DNA of 64,000 nt from Burkholderia pyrrocinia. GTDB lineage: Bacteria > Pseudomonadota > Gammaproteobacteria > Burkholderiales > Burkholderiaceae. The stretch is from the NCBI RefSeq assembly GCF_022809715.1, contig NZ_CP094460.1, positions 2,232,001-2,296,000 of the forward strand, in the 5' to 3' direction. Every line of letters begins with the position of its first letter. Position 1 is the stretch's first letter. The translations under genes and the position numbers were made by a program. Shown here piece after piece: positions 63,329-64,000 of the stretch. The notes beneath the pieces are model-generated. The model was not told where the DNA came from, made no database searches, and was given only the letters and a program-made list of their open reading frames with translations.

Positions 63329-64000
63329 TTATCCGCGAGCTGTCCGGGATGGCTCGTCGAGCGCAATCCGGTAAACGCGCAGCGCGTTGTCATGCCAGAT
63401 CGCGCGGCGTGCCGCGTCGTCGAGGTCCGCCATCGCGCGGGCGAACGTGCGCAGCAGCGCGGGATAGGACACGCGCAGGCCGGCCACCGGAAAGTTGCTG
63501 GCGAACAGGCAGCGCTCCCAGCCGAAGATCGCGATCGTGTCGCGGATGATCCGCGCGTTGTCCGCGTCGTTCCACACGGTATCGCGCAAGCCGAGTTCGG
63601 AAATCTTCACGACCACGCGCGGCGATGCCGCGAGCGCTTCCATGCCGCGGCGCCAGCGCACGAGCCCTGCGTCCGAGCGATCCCACGGCAGCCCGGCGTG
63701 TTCGAGCACGACGTCGACAGCGGGTGCATCGGCGAGCAGCGCGGCCGCGTCGCCGAGATGCCAGAACGGCACGCGCAGATCCCAGCACAGGCCGTGCGCG
63801 GCGACGCGTTCCAGCGCGGCCGGCCAGCGCGGATCGTGCAGCGTGCCGGGCCCGTCGACGGTCGCATCCGGCGACGATGCGGTGCACGGCTTGAAGCGCA
63901 CGCCGCGCACGCGCGGCCACGCGGCCTGTTCGGCGAGCCGTTCGTCCGCATCGCCGGCCAGCAGGTCGACCCACGCGACGACTGCCGACGGCAACCCGTG
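63329..64000 (-). CDS. Amidohydrolase-2-type metal-dependent hydrolase, partial
   Basis: The frame is open to the right window edge (TTG at 63994 is not a real start), so the N-terminal part is missing. The visible part is a TIM-barrel of the amidohydrolase-2 group: VRGVRFKPC, WDLRVPFWHL, VDVVLEHAGLPW (strand with the metal-type His), VVVKISELGL and FASNFPVAGLRVSY near the end. It probably hydrolyses a lactone or a C-C/C-N bond in small-molecule catabolism. Confidence 0.85.
   Translation of the reverse strand, partial: HGLPSAVVAWVDLLAGDADERLAEQAAWPRVRGVRFKPCTASSPDATVDGPGTLHDPRWPAALERVAAHGLCWDLRVPFWHLGDAAALLADAPAVDVVLEHAGLPWDRSDAGLVRWRRGMEALAASPRVVVKISELGLRDTVWNDADNARIIRDTIAIFGWERCLFASNFPVAGLRVSYPALLRTFARAMADLDDAARRAIWHDNALRVYRIALDEPSRTARG

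Overview
The window looks like part of a Burkholderia replicon, probably Burkholderia cepacia complex and perhaps a secondary chromosome. This is inferred from the very high-GC codon usage right of about 19.4 kb, a DUF4148 protein, neighbouring dld and lldEFG genes, chrBA, a dmeRF pair, an extra rpsU paralogue and DUF1289/DUF1488 proteins. No rRNA or tRNA gene and no CRISPR array was seen.

Left accessory region (1-19.4 kb). It opens with the 3' part of an RHS/YD-repeat polymorphic toxin and a small membrane protein that is probably its immunity partner. Next comes an insertion-sequence graveyard: an IS3 fragment, a five-copy 17-bp repeat cluster resembling IS21-type ends, and an IS5 fragment. 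An MbcA/ParS-type antitoxin gene lies among them. From 6.17 to 18.05 kb there is a compact biosynthetic-looking cluster with visibly lower GC. In order it encodes an FAD/NAD(P)-binding oxidoreductase, an SDR-fold protein lacking the YxxxK pair, a DHA2-type MFS exporter, a GH3-type adenylating ligase, an alpha/beta hydrolase with a Cys nucleophile, a muconate-lactonizing-type enolase, a ThDP enzyme, an FAH-fold protein and a haem-oxygenase-like diiron oxidase. A convergent TetR repressor gene closes it. Several genes overlap by 8 bp. A roughly 140-bp direct repeat derived from the antitoxin gene flanks the block. I do not recognise the product; this is the best candidate in the window for an undescribed system.

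Lactate region (20.1-29.5 kb). A LysR gene precedes a quinone-dependent D-lactate dehydrogenase gene and lldEFG. The lldEFG genes continue, by overlaps or a 17-bp gap, into an FUSC-family membrane protein and a porin.

Stress / low-oxygen region (29.7-48.4 kb). It contains CreA, a VTT membrane protein, a P1B-5-like ATPase with a C-terminal hemerythrin domain, a tandem universal stress protein, a TetR regulator, a row of three lipoproteins (Sel1, CsgG/HfaB-like and a five-repeat protein), a SagB-type nitroreductase, a Crp/Fnr-type regulator, RpsU, a cold-shock protein and many very small proteins. TTGA-N6-TCAA boxes of the FNR/ANR type precede creA, the ATPase and the USP gene. Duplicated fragments of the Crp/Fnr gene and of a small-protein gene show local rearrangement.

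Right region (48.6-64 kb). chrBA (chromate) diverges from dmeR-dmeF-DUF1289 (Ni/Co) across C-tract operators. It is followed by a glycosyltransferase / 39-aa ORF / polysaccharide deacetylase operon, a dicarboxylate:cation symporter, a secreted beta-propeller, a PpiC isomerase, a GNAT acetyltransferase, a conserved protein of unknown function, a MerR-ATPase fusion and a partial amidohydrolase at the right edge.
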